Positions 1-7,282 of a DNA stretch of 13,940 nt are shown piece by piece. The stretch comes from Methanobrevibacter sp. GTDB lineage: Archaea > Methanobacteriota > Methanobacteria > Methanobacteriales > Methanobacteriaceae. Location: NCBI GenBank assembly GCA_016838945.1, contig JADLKP010000038.1, positions 1-13,940 on the forward strand. Reading direction: 5' to 3'. The notes beneath the pieces are model-generated. The model did not search any database. It saw only the letters and a list, made by a program, of their open reading frames with translations, and was not told the DNA's origin. The position numbers were made by a program, and so were the translations under genes. Position 1 is the stretch's first letter. Every line of letters begins with the position of its first letter.

Positions 1-76
1 ATTTAATTAAATTATAAAATCAGGAATATGCCCAAAAATTCTAAATTTAATAGTTTAATTAAATTTTAATTAATAG

Positions 77-84
77 TTATATAC
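77..84 (+). promoter_or_regulatory. Candidate TATA box for dnaJ
   Basis: TTATATAC matches an archaeal box A. It would put a transcription start near position 105 and give a leader of about 70 nt before the dnaJ ATG. The surrounding 176 nt are AT-rich and I see no gene in them, so dnaJ probably has its own promoter. Other AT-rich stretches could serve equally well, so this is tentative. Confidence 0.3.
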
Positions 85-176
85 TATTTTTAAAACAGCA
101 ATTGATACTAATGAAAATGAAAAATTACTTTATTCTAAACTGATAATCAATCATAATAATTTTTATAGGTGACGAA

Positions 177-1337
177 ATGGCAGAGAAGCGTGACTACTAT
201 GAAGTTCTCGGAGTAGATAAAACTGCTGATGAGAAGGAAATCAAAAAGGCTTATCGTAAATTAGCTAGAAAATACCATCCTGACGTTGTGGAAGAGGATA
301 AAAAAGAGGAAGCTACTGAAAAGTTCAAGGAAATCAGTGAAGCTTACGCTGTCTTATCCGATGAAGAGAAAAGGTCAAGATATGATCAATTCGGTCATGC
401 AGGCATGGAAGGCTTCTCTAACGAGGACATCTTTAGAAACGTAAACTTTGAAGACATCTTCCAAGGATTTGGAGGAGGGGGAATAGAAGACATCTTCGAT
501 CTCTTTGGATTTGGTACAGGCAGATCCAGGTCCCGCAGTGCTGGGCCAAGAAGGGGAAGCGACATCTACACCGAAATTCAAATTACCTTAGAAGAGGCAG
601 CAAATGGTGCTGAAAAAGAGATAACCGTTAGACACGATGTATTCTGTCCTGTTTGTGAAGGTTCCAAAGCAGAACCTGGAAGTGAAGTGGAAACCTGTCC
701 TGCCTGTGGAGGTACCGGTCAAAGAAAGCAAATAAGACAAAGCCTATTTGGACAAGTCATGAATGTTGTTCAATGTGGTGAATGTGGAGGTACCGGTAAG
801 ATCATCAAAGAGCCATGTCACAACTGTAAAGGTAGAGGAACCATCAAGGAAAGCAAGACCCTCAACATCAAGATTCCAGCAGGTGTTGAAAACGGAAACC
901 GTTTAAGAGTATCCGGCGAAGGAAATGTTGGTGATGTTGGCGGAGGAAAAGGAGACCTTTATGTGGAAATCTACATCAAAAGACATGAATACTTTGAAAG
1001 GGATGGCGCTAACCTTTACTATGAAAAACAGATCAGTTTCGTCCAAGCAAGTTTAGGTGACACCGTGGATATTCCAACCATCAATGGAGAAGTCGAGCTT
1101 AAGATTCCTCCTGGAACCCAAAGCGGAACCACATTCAGGTTAAGGGACCAAGGTATGCCTTATATGAGACGTGCCGGCAAAGGTAACCTTTATGTAAACA
1201 TTACCGTTGTCGTTCCTCAAAAGCTCTCCAAAGAACAGAAAAAACTCTTGATTCAATTTGGAGAAATAAGTGGAGACGAAATCAAGGTCTACAAAAAGGG
1301 ACTCTTTGACAAGGTTAAGGATGCCATCAATAACTAA
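177..1337 (+). CDS. dnaJ: Chaperone protein DnaJ (Hsp40)
   Basis: Co-chaperone that stimulates the ATPase of DnaK and delivers unfolded polypeptides to it in the cytoplasm. The 386 residues show the complete type I layout. An N-terminal J domain carries the HPD motif at 34-36. A Gly/Phe-rich linker covers about 72-120. The zinc-binding region has four Cys motifs beginning at residues 157 (CPVC), 174 (CPAC), 200 (CGEC) and 214 (CHNC). Two C-terminal substrate-binding domains follow to the end. The first zinc motif reads CPVCEGSK, with Lys where the family usually has Gly; the cysteines are intact. The ATG at 177 follows GGTGA at 169-173, a good archaeal ribosome binding site. dnaK and grpE are not in the window; in many methanogens they lie just upstream, which here would be beyond the left edge. 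Archaeal dnaJ genes are generally held to be of bacterial origin. Confidence 0.97.
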   Translation: MAEKRDYYEVLGVDKTADEKEIKKAYRKLARKYHPDVVEEDKKEEATEKFKEISEAYAVLSDEEKRSRYDQFGHAGMEGFSNEDIFRNVNFEDIFQGFGGGGIEDIFDLFGFGTGRSRSRSAGPRRGSDIYTEIQITLEEAANGAEKEITVRHDVFCPVCEGSKAEPGSEVETCPACGGTGQRKQIRQSLFGQVMNVVQCGECGGTGKIIKEPCHNCKGRGTIKESKTLNIKIPAGVENGNRLRVSGEGNVGDVGGGKGDLYVEIYIKRHEYFERDGANLYYEKQISFVQASLGDTVDIPTINGEVELKIPPGTQSGTTFRLRDQGMPYMRRAGKGNLYVNITVVVPQKLSKEQKKLLIQFGEISGDEIKVYKKGLFDKVKDAINN

Positions 1338-1353
1338 ACAGTTTAGAAATCAA

Positions 1354-1391
1354 TGGATGTTTAATTCAAACATCTGATTTTCTTATTTTTT
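1354..1391 (+). terminator. Hairpin and T-tract terminator after dnaJ
   Basis: GATGTTT (1356-1362) and AAACATC (1368-1374) form a perfect 7-bp stem with a 5-nt loop, extendable by two wobble pairs. It begins 19 nt after the dnaJ stop and is followed by a T-rich run (1377-1391) ending in six T. Archaeal termination depends mainly on the T tract; the hairpin makes this site look stronger than most. Confidence 0.6.
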
Positions 1392-1703
1392 AAAATTTTA
1401 ATTTTTCAGATTTTATCAATTTTCCATTTCCTGTTTTCTATTTTTATTCTAATTTACTATCTTATTTTCCAACCTATTTTTTATAAAATTTTACTAAAAT
1501 TAAAAATTTTAATTTCTATGTATATAGATGCTCTTAATTAAAAATGTATGATTTGTAAAATGATTCAATTTAATAATAATTATACATAATTAAAATATAG
1601 TTTACATATCCAACTATCATTTTAAATATGTCTTAAATCAATTAAGATAAATGAAAATTTTTATTAAAAAATCATCACATCAAAATCGGCTTTTCCAGCT
1701 AAA
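1392..1703. other. AT-rich intergenic gap between dnaJ and bioW
   Basis: No credible coding frame or RNA gene is visible here. There are several T-rich runs near 1380-1500, which may strengthen termination after dnaJ. A short inverted repeat, TCTTAA (1631-1636) and TTAAGA (1642-1647), lies about 135 nt before bioW. It could be an operator but is short enough to occur by chance in such AT-rich DNA. Confidence 0.5.
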
Positions 1704-1711
1704 TTTATATC
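1704..1711 (+). promoter_or_regulatory. Candidate TATA box for the bioWF operon
   Basis: TTTATATC is close to the methanogen box A consensus. It predicts a transcription start near 1733 and a leader of about 50 nt before bioW. A second, weaker candidate (ATTATAAAAG, near 1732-1741) would give a leader of about 15-20 nt. I cannot choose firmly between them. Confidence 0.35.
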
Positions 1712-1781
1712 AATCCATATTAAACATTAATAATTATAAAAGACAAATAGATTATAGTAAAAATTTAATAGGCAAGATCAT

Positions 1782-2543
1782 ATGATGTACAGTATAAAAA
1801 TGCGATGCTCAAAGGGCGGCCCTCATGAAGAAGGTGGAAAGCACATCTCAGGAGCAGAACGTATTTTAAAAGAGGATGAAATCGAAAAGGAATTGATAAA
1901 TGTATATAGAAGGGCAATCACCCATGAGAGAGGAAAGCCTGATTTCATAAACCTCAAGATAGAAGAGATTGATGAAGATGACATCATCTACAAGAAAAGA
2001 TTAAGCATCAATCAGCATCAAGTCAATTCCAAAGAGGAAGGGTTAAATCTTGCCAAAGACATATTGAAGGAAAATAGTGTCAGTGAAGAGTCTGCTGAAA
2101 TAGCCATTCAAGCCCTACTAGACCTTGAGGACAGCATGCATGGAGCAATGCTTTTCGATAAGGACAGCGGAGAAAGGATAGATGATAATGGAATCAAAGG
2201 AATTAGAGTAACTGGAATAGCTAGTGCAGACATTAGCAAATATAAGGAATCATTGAAAAATGATGGAAGGGAAGGACTGCACCTTGAAGAGGCATTGATT
2301 CTTGCATCCAAGATAGCAAGCTGCAAAGGTATTGTAGCAGAATTATGCTGGTCAGATGATCCGAGCTATGTCATAGGATATGTAGGAACAAAAGACAATT
2401 ATGAACGTATCCCTATCCTAAAAGAGGAGGGAAATCCGATTGGAGGAAGAGCCTTCTTCGTAGATTCCAAGCAATTGAATGATGACTACACTTTAGATGA
2501 TCTGATAGACTATCTTGAAAATCAAATCGTACTTATTGAATAA
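1782..2543 (+). CDS. bioW: 6-carboxyhexanoate--CoA ligase (pimeloyl-CoA synthetase)
   Basis: Makes pimeloyl-CoA from pimelate, CoA and ATP (releasing AMP and PPi), the entry step of the BioW-type biotin pathway; cytoplasmic. The start MMYSIKMR, the segment HEEGGKHISGAER and the segment HERGKPDF line up with the N-terminus of Bacillus subtilis BioW as I remember it. The length of 253 residues is near the usual 255-260. Two adjacent ATGs (1782 and 1785) could each start translation; neither has a strong GGTGA site, only a weak AGGCAAGAT upstream. The gene is followed 37 nt later by bioF on the same strand, which strongly supports the assignment because BioF uses the product of BioW. BioW is patchily distributed in archaea and bacteria, suggesting past transfer in general, but nothing here looks recently acquired. 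Confidence 0.95.
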   Translation: MMYSIKMRCSKGGPHEEGGKHISGAERILKEDEIEKELINVYRRAITHERGKPDFINLKIEEIDEDDIIYKKRLSINQHQVNSKEEGLNLAKDILKENSVSEESAEIAIQALLDLEDSMHGAMLFDKDSGERIDDNGIKGIRVTGIASADISKYKESLKNDGREGLHLEEALILASKIASCKGIVAELCWSDDPSYVIGYVGTKDNYERIPILKEEGNPIGGRAFFVDSKQLNDDYTLDDLIDYLENQIVLIE

Positions 2544-2580
2544 AGAAAAGAATAGCCCAAACTCTAAATATGATGATATT

Positions 2581-3801
2581 ATGAACCCACTTCTTGAAAA
2601 TAAGCTTAAAGAGGAACTTGAAGAACTTGAAAGGAATGGCCTTCTAAGAACAGTAGATGATTTAAGGTTTATCTCTTCCACAAAAGCCATTGATAATGAT
2701 GGAAAGGAATTTCTTGTATTTGGAACCAACAACTATCTTGGATTGACACATCATCCTAAAGTGATGGAAGCATCTGAAGATGCAAGCAAATATGGAACCG
2801 GTTCAACAGGTTCAAGACTAACTACAGGAGCTTCTTTTGAAGCTAGAGAACTTGAAAACAATATTTCCGAGTTTAAAAACACTGAATCCACACTTATTTT
2901 TAATACAGGATATATGACTAATTTAGGAGTGATTTATGCTCTTGCACAAGAAAATGATGTCATATTCTCTGATCAATTGAATCATGCAAGCATTATAGAT
3001 GGAACAAGAATCTCCAAAGCAAGTGTTAGAATATATAAGCATAAGGACACTTCAGATTTAGAGAATCTTATCAAAAAAGAGATTGAATCAAATAATGAAT
3101 CAAATAATAAATCCAATTTCTTTATAGTTTCAGATGGAGTGTTCAGCATGGACGGAGACATTGCTCCACTTCCAGAACTTGCAAAAATAGCTGATGAATA
3201 TAACTGCACCCTTATTATTGATGAAGCACATGCAACAGGAGTAATCGGCAAAAACGGAAAAGGTACAGTTGAATATTATAAGGACAAAACTGGAATTGAT
3301 TTGAATGAATCTGTTGATTTGCAAATAGGAACATTAAGCAAAGCACTGGCATCTGAAGGAGGATATGTAAGTGGTAAGCAAGTATACATAGATTATCTTA
3401 TAAACAAGTCAAGACCATTCATATTCTCAACAGCACTTTCACCATCTACAATAGCTAGTGCAAATGCTGCCTTAAGCTTATTGAAAGAAAATAGTGAAGA
3501 ATATCTATCCAATTTAAATGAAAATACAAGACTTATGAGAAATCTCCTTAATGATGCAGGATTGAATGTGGTGGAAGGAGAAACACCAATCATACCAATC
3601 ATCATAGGCCCTGCAGATTTGGCAAACAGATTCTCTAAGAAGCTAGAAAAAGAGGGAATTTTAGTATCCTCAATCAGACCGCCATCTGTTCCTAAAGATA
3701 TGAGCAGACTAAGATTAACTGTTATGGCTACCCATACAAGGGAAGAAATAGAATACACAGCTCAAAAAATAATTGAACTTTGGGATGTCTTAAATAGATA
3801 A
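2581..3801 (+). CDS. bioF: 8-amino-7-oxononanoate synthase
   Basis: PLP-dependent decarboxylating condensation of pimeloyl-CoA with L-alanine to 8-amino-7-oxononanoate, the second step of biotin synthesis here. In the 406-residue product, Lys254 in GTLSKALASEGGY is the expected Schiff-base lysine. Asp214 and His217 in DEAHATG are the cofactor-binding pair of the alpha-oxoamine synthase family, and SDGVFSMDG precedes them as usual. The frame is open upstream to a TTG at 2515 inside bioW, but homology to the family starts well after the ATG at 2581, which gives a normal length and lies 37 nt past the bioW stop, so I use 2581. Glycine C-acetyltransferase (Kbl) is a close relative and cannot be excluded by motifs alone; pairing with bioW favours BioF. 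bioA, bioD and bioB do not follow. Confidence 0.93.
   Translation: MNPLLENKLKEELEELERNGLLRTVDDLRFISSTKAIDNDGKEFLVFGTNNYLGLTHHPKVMEASEDASKYGTGSTGSRLTTGASFEARELENNISEFKNTESTLIFNTGYMTNLGVIYALAQENDVIFSDQLNHASIIDGTRISKASVRIYKHKDTSDLENLIKKEIESNNESNNKSNFFIVSDGVFSMDGDIAPLPELAKIADEYNCTLIIDEAHATGVIGKNGKGTVEYYKDKTGIDLNESVDLQIGTLSKALASEGGYVSGKQVYIDYLINKSRPFIFSTALSPSTIASANAALSLLKENSEEYLSNLNENTRLMRNLLNDAGLNVVEGETPIIPIIIGPADLANRFSKKLEKEGILVSSIRPPSVPKDMSRLRLTVMATHTREEIEYTAQKIIELWDVLNR
3085..3108 (+). repeat. 12-bp tandem repeat inside bioF
   Basis: Two exact copies of GAATCAAATAAT (3085-3096, 3097-3108) encode ESNN twice, followed by a related KSN. The repeat sits just before the conserved core strand leading to SDGVFSMDG, probably in a surface loop. 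The unit is a multiple of three, so slippage would change loop length without breaking the frame. Confidence 0.8.
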
Positions 3802-3827
3802 ATAGAATGTTCTAAAATGTCCTTGAT

Positions 3828-3834
3828 AAAAAAA
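3828..3834 (-). terminator. U-tract terminator of the RNase P RNA gene
   Basis: Seven A on the plus strand give a U7 run on the minus-strand transcript about 37 nt past the 3' side of helix P1. That is a typical simple archaeal terminator, although the mature 3' end lies earlier. The short space to bioF (stop at 3801) means the two convergent transcripts must end within about 70 nt of each other. Confidence 0.4.
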
Positions 3835-3868
3835 TAGTGAATAAAAGAAATGAATAATAAAATAGAAT

Positions 3869-4165
3869 GGTAATGGTCTGCCGAGAGTAACCCACATTCT
3901 GTTTTATACAGCATTCATCTTAGCGAACTACTTTGCTTCCCTTAGAGGTCATCAGCACCTTTGTTCTTGCATCCTGTAGATTGGCCGTTTCACCGATTCC
4001 TTTAATGTCCATCAGTCAAGCATCATTGTCATCCATCAAAGGCCGTGTCGTTTCTGCTCCAGAGTCATACTTCTCAGCATAAGTCTTTCGACTTTACAGT
4101 CTATATTGATGTGCGGAGTTTCCCTAGTTATAAAAACCAGCAGCTGTCTTCGGCTTACCATTACA
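3869..4165 (-). ncRNA. rnpB: RNase P RNA (archaeal)
   Basis: Catalytic RNA of ribonuclease P, which removes 5' leaders from pre-tRNAs. On the minus strand the ends pair as helix P1: UAAUGGU (4163-4157) with ACCAUUA (3877-3871), then GCCGA (4154-4150) with UCGGC (3884-3880), separated by a small AA/AG internal loop. Conserved regions occur in the expected order: GGGAAACUCCGC near the 5' end (4124-4113), CGGUGAAACGGCC in the middle (3995-3983) and ACAGAAUGUGGGUUAC close to the 3' end (3902-3887). Length of about 295 nt fits archaeal type A RNAs. The 5' end agrees with the start predicted from the TATA box at 4188-4195. Exact mature ends are uncertain by a few bases. Open reading frames crossing this stretch are not genes. 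Confidence 0.95.
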
Positions 4166-4187
4166 AATAAAACTTTATTCTTTATAT

Positions 4188-4195
4188 TATATAAA
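4188..4195 (-). promoter_or_regulatory. TATA box of rnpB
   Basis: On the minus strand this reads TTTATATA, the consensus box A. Its centre is about 26-27 nt from position 4165, where the RNase P RNA is independently predicted to begin from its P1 helix. The agreement makes this the best supported promoter in the window. Confidence 0.7.
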
Positions 4196-4243
4196 ATTAA
4201 AATTTTTGAACTAGAACATGCTTTTAAGATTGCCCATTATGGA

Positions 4244-5944
4244 TTAATATGCCCCTTTAGTTGCAATTATAACTTCCTTAATGTTATATGGAGGCAATTC
4301 TATCTCATAATCCATAGCTTCAATCAAAGCTTCAACACCTTTTCTTCCATTTGCCAAAATTTGATATGTATTTTTTGGAATAAAGACCATTCCACCTGTC
4401 TTGGCTTTGGAAAGGATATCAAAAAGGATATTTACCTTCTCAGACTCGCTCTTATCAATCAAGCTTTTGTTAAGGTTAAGGAGAATGAATTCAAACTTGC
4501 CCTTGACCTCATCGATTTGCCCGCAATCCATTTGCAGAATTTTCGCATCTTCCACAAATTGGTCAGTGATCAAAAGACCGGTACCATATTTTTCAGATTG
4601 ATCAACCAACGGTTTGATTTCATTCAAATAGGTTTCATCGTCCTTCAATTCATAATCCATTGCATCTTCACTATAAATCAATGAGAATGCATTTCTTTCA
4701 ATTTTTCTCAAATAGTTCAGATTCTTTTCCAATTCCGCCTTGTCTTCATTTACCATAAACACATATCCACCACTGCTGTGCAGGTCTTCGGTTTTTGGGA
4801 AAAACAGACTGTCTTTCTCGATATCCATTAATGTGCTGCCGTAAAAGGACTTCAATTTGCTTTCTATATTCATTATAGGGGCTGATTGTGCAATAATGTC
4901 CCTTGGAACAATGAAGATCTTTAAGGAACCATAAGCATACAATTCATATTTTTTCTTCAAATCTTCGAAGAAACGTTTTGGTCTTAAATAGGAATCCAAA
5001 ATGCTGTCTGTCTCATGCTGACCTGAAATTCTGTCCAAATATTCAGCAGGCATGTTTGCACCACATGGACGGCAATTTACTTCAATTAGGACAGGCCCAT
5101 CTTCATCAATCATATATTCACCATGAACCGGACCATATTGAATTCCCATTGCTTCAGCAACAGAATATGCGTATTCAACCATTTCCGCTTCACCAAGACT
5201 TAATTTGTTTACGGTATCACATGAATCATAAATAATAGCTCCATCGGATGTTTTTACCTTATTGTATTTCCAAACCAATGTAACCCTAGGGATTCCCTTA
5301 TGGGAGACTGTATTTACAATATACTCAATTCCGTTTATTCTTTCCTGAATCAAAAGTTCATTGTTTTTCTCACCATAATGGTTTGCTTGATTGAAGAGGA
5401 ATTCCAAAGAATCAATCATTTCATCCTTATCTGAACAGATTCTAACACTTGTAGAGCATGAACTGGAAATAGGTTTTATGACAACCTCCTTTAAATTCTC
5501 AGATTCATAAAATTCAATTGCATCCTCTAAAGAATTTACAACTTTGCCTCTAATGTAACGAAGCCCACATTCCTTTAACCTATTTTGCATTTCATCCTTT
5601 AAGGTCATTGCATCTATGTTTTCAACAGGATTTCCCAAAAGACCTAAATCATGAGACAATCTGGTTGCAATCCCTACACCTCTTTCACTTGCAGGAAGAA
5701 CCAAAAGTGGATCGAGTTTTCTTACCTCTTCAAGTGTCTCTTCGTAAGTATCCTGTTCAAATACCATATCAAAGTCATAATCAATGTTTTTATATTCCTC
5801 ATAGATGAATTCATCAAAATGTTTTCCTTCTTCACTGTCTGGAGCCTTCAAATGCATTACAATAGGATTGTAACCCCTATGGACAATGTCTTCAATAAAA
5901 TTAATTCCAGTGGAGATGCACTCCACAACCACAATATTTCTCAT
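4244..5944 (-). CDS. ATP-grasp ligase of unknown substrate with methyltransferase-like C-terminus
   Basis: Likely a cytoplasmic carboxylate-amine/thiol ligase working through an acyl-phosphate; the substrate is not evident. Residues 1-110 look like the pre-ATP-grasp domain. The ATP-grasp core follows with Lys157 in VVIKP, Glu201 and Glu207 in the strand QERINGIEYIV, His274/Glu276 in GPVHGEYMID, and Glu288, Asn290 and Arg292 in LIEVNCRPCG, which are the expected nucleotide and magnesium ligands. The pattern resembles amino-acid ligases of the BL00235/CARNS type rather than carbamoyl-phosphate synthase. Residues about 450-566 add a domain that recalls the second half of a class I methyltransferase (acidic strand end, GKFEFILLNL, AKTGGMVFIP, a final strand pair) but without a clear SAM-binding glycine motif. 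ATG at 5944 follows GTGAGG. It is separated by 269 nt from the upstream DUF2149 gene, so it probably has its own promoter. Confidence 0.85.
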   Translation of the reverse strand: MRNIVVVECISTGINFIEDIVHRGYNPIVMHLKAPDSEEGKHFDEFIYEEYKNIDYDFDMVFEQDTYEETLEEVRKLDPLLVLPASERGVGIATRLSHDLGLLGNPVENIDAMTLKDEMQNRLKECGLRYIRGKVVNSLEDAIEFYESENLKEVVIKPISSSCSTSVRICSDKDEMIDSLEFLFNQANHYGEKNNELLIQERINGIEYIVNTVSHKGIPRVTLVWKYNKVKTSDGAIIYDSCDTVNKLSLGEAEMVEYAYSVAEAMGIQYGPVHGEYMIDEDGPVLIEVNCRPCGANMPAEYLDRISGQHETDSILDSYLRPKRFFEDLKKKYELYAYGSLKIFIVPRDIIAQSAPIMNIESKLKSFYGSTLMDIEKDSLFFPKTEDLHSSGGYVFMVNEDKAELEKNLNYLRKIERNAFSLIYSEDAMDYELKDDETYLNEIKPLVDQSEKYGTGLLITDQFVEDAKILQMDCGQIDEVKGKFEFILLNLNKSLIDKSESEKVNILFDILSKAKTGGMVFIPKNTYQILANGRKGVEALIEAMDYEIELPPYNIKEVIIATKGAY

Positions 5945-5977
5945 AGCCTCACTTCTAAAAATTTTCGTTTTTCTTAA

Positions 5978-5995
5978 TTAATATAAGTATATGTA
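5978..5995 (-). promoter_or_regulatory. Candidate TATA region for the ATP-grasp gene
   Basis: On the minus strand, ACATATAC (5995-5988) is followed directly by CTTATATTAA (5987-5978). Either could be a box A and would give a short leader of roughly 10-25 nt before the ATG at 5944. Another TATA-like stretch lies near 6010-6018. The choice is uncertain. Confidence 0.3.
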
Positions 5996-6143
5996 AAAAA
6001 TCAAAGATAAATATATGCAAAAACAATTTATAAAACACATTGATAATGCATGAAGATAATACATGAAAAATTCAAAAATAGATGCTAAAAACCAACCTAT
6101 AAGAAATAATTAAAAAAATAAATAAAGCTAATGAAAAAGGACT

Positions 6144-6175
6144 AAAAAATAGATAAAATAAGAAAAAAATAAAAA
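6144..6175 (-). terminator. U-rich tracts after the DUF2149 gene
   Basis: On the minus strand, runs of five, seven and six U (6175-6171, 6169-6163, 6149-6144) occur 40-70 nt after the DUF2149 stop. Multiple U tracts are the usual archaeal termination signal, so the three-gene operon probably ends here. No convincing hairpin precedes them. Confidence 0.45.
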
Positions 6176-6213
6176 GATGAATAAAATAGTTTGGTTGGAA
6201 AGAAAAATTAAAA

Positions 6214-6555
6214 TTAACCTTCCACCATAATAAGCTTACCTGTCGATGAATCTCTATAGACCTTTCCCATCTCCGTATAACCTTTACCGGAAGTATTGCT
6301 TACATCCGGAGTTTCATTCAATTCTTGACCTTGATCCAATTCAGTTACCTGTTGCATATCCTGCATCATTTTTTGCTTTTGCTCTTGAGTTATGTCCTCA
6401 TTGAAAACAATATTCTGCATATTCCATGAGATAACCAAGAATACAAGCAAACCTACAGCAATAACCAGCATTGCATCCACAAGGTTTGCAGCACCAGCCA
6501 TTGGATCCTCTTCTTCACCTTTATTTAAACGTTTTTTTGATTTATGACGTGCCAT
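6214..6555 (-). CDS. DUF2149 protein, ExbD/TolR-like
   Basis: A 113-residue protein with a charged cytoplasmic N-terminus, one transmembrane helix (about 24-45) and an exposed C-terminal tail of about 65 residues. The helix begins NLVDAMLVIAVGL; Asp27 and the following MLV match the FIDVMLV segment of ExbD, whose Asp25 is essential for proton-driven work. The opening EEEDPMAG and the closing pattern GKVYRDSSTGK fit the DUF2149 family as I know it. The ATG at 6555 is preceded by GTGAT (6562-6558). It lies 30 nt after the MotA/TolQ/ExbB-type gene, so the two are surely co-transcribed and probably form one complex, the channel protein as ExbB and this one as ExbD. The role of the outer tail is unknown; in a single-membrane archaeon it could touch the membrane-anchored CobN-like protein encoded upstream. 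Confidence 0.88.
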   Translation of the reverse strand: MARHKSKKRLNKGEEEDPMAGAANLVDAMLVIAVGLLVFLVISWNMQNIVFNEDITQEQKQKMMQDMQQVTELDQGQELNETPDVSNTSGKGYTEMGKVYRDSSTGKLIMVEG

Positions 6556-6585
6556 AATATCACATTACCTAAACCAATGCCAAAT

Positions 6586-7230
6586 TTATTCGTTTAATCT
6601 ATCCAACACTGCTTTAGATAAAGCATCCAAATTGGACAAATATTGTTCATACCATCGTCTTCTGACTTTGGAAACAAAGTAAGCCACTGCTCCAGCACCA
6701 ATACCTACTACAGTTGTATCAAATGCTACAATAATCGCATTGGATAATGTGGTTACATCTCCACTGCCTAATGCAGCAAGTCCTGGACCCATAGGTATCA
6801 ATGTACCCATCAAACCAAGGGTAGGTCCAATTTTAGTAATGATATCTGTTGTTTGAAGTTTTTTCTCAATAATGTCTTCTTCATTTTCAATTAATTTTTC
6901 AGCTAAAGCTTCTCTTGAGTCTTTCTTTAACTCTCCAGACCTTGCAATATTAACCAAAACCCTTTTTTGATTATTTGGAATGTGGGCATTTTTTATAATG
7001 CTTTCCATTTCACTTTCATCTTTAGAACGAGATATTGAAAATATTAAATCCTTGATTAATTTAACAGGTACTTTCTTACGAGAACTGTATTCTGATATAA
7101 GGCCTCCGACAGTAATTACAGCATACAATGCAAATAACAATAAAAATATTATTACTGGTATCTGTAAACTTTGAGAAACAACATTTAATGCTGAAGTTAA
7201 CAAATCACTTCCGGGAATCACTGTTACCAT
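6586..7230 (-). CDS. MotA/TolQ/ExbB proton channel family protein
   Basis: Inner part of a proton-motive-force-driven motor. The 214 residues hold three transmembrane helices at about 24-46, 132-152 and 162-187. Between the first and second is a cytoplasmic helical domain (about 48-130) rich in charged residues, as in ExbB and TolQ. The second and third helices carry the family signatures IGPTLGLMGTLIPMGPGLAAL (134-154, given here in short: IGPTLGLMGT) and AFDTTVVGIGAGAVAYF. The ATG at 7230 has GGTGAT at 7241-7236. The next gene, 30 nt downstream, encodes the ExbD-like DUF2149 partner; the DUF2162 gene ends 52 nt upstream. No TonB or flagellar gene is near, which fits an archaeon without an outer membrane and points to a non-TonB task, here inferred to be serving the CobN-like surface protein. 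Confidence 0.93.
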   Translation of the reverse strand: MVTVIPGSDLLTSALNVVSQSLQIPVIIFLLLFALYAVITVGGLISEYSSRKKVPVKLIKDLIFSISRSKDESEMESIIKNAHIPNNQKRVLVNIARSGELKKDSREALAEKLIENEEDIIEKKLQTTDIITKIGPTLGLMGTLIPMGPGLAALGSGDVTTLSNAIIVAFDTTVVGIGAGAVAYFVSKVRRRWYEQYLSNLDALSKAVLDRLNE

Positions 7231-7244
7231 TTAAAATCACCAAT

Positions 7245-7276
7245 AAAAAAAATTAAAAAAAATTAAAAATATAAAA
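7245..7276 (-). promoter_or_regulatory. U-tracts and possible internal promoter between the DUF2162 and ExbB-like genes
   Basis: On the minus strand, TTTTATAT (7276-7269) could be a box A that would start transcription about 16 nt before the ExbB-like ATG. It is followed by two copies of AATTTTTTTT (7264-7255 and 7254-7245), whose U8 runs could end part of the upstream transcripts. Together these may set different expression levels within the operon. Confidence 0.3.
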
Positions 7277-7282
7277 TTGAAT

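Noticed and set aside
1553..1607. A biotin-repressor (BirA) operator made of TTGTAAAA and GTTTACAT upstream of bioW
   Set aside because: The half-sites are 39 nt apart, whereas known BirA operators have a spacer of about 14-16 nt, and the left half is imperfect.
2515..2580. Longer bioF beginning at a TTG within bioW
   Set aside because: It would overlap bioW, has no ribosome binding site, and adds residues before the point where the family usually starts; the ATG at 2581 gives a normal length.
4106..4684. A 192-codon plus-strand open frame
   Set aside because: It begins inside the RNase P RNA and continues antisense to the ATP-grasp gene, has no ribosome binding site, and its translation has no recognisable domain.
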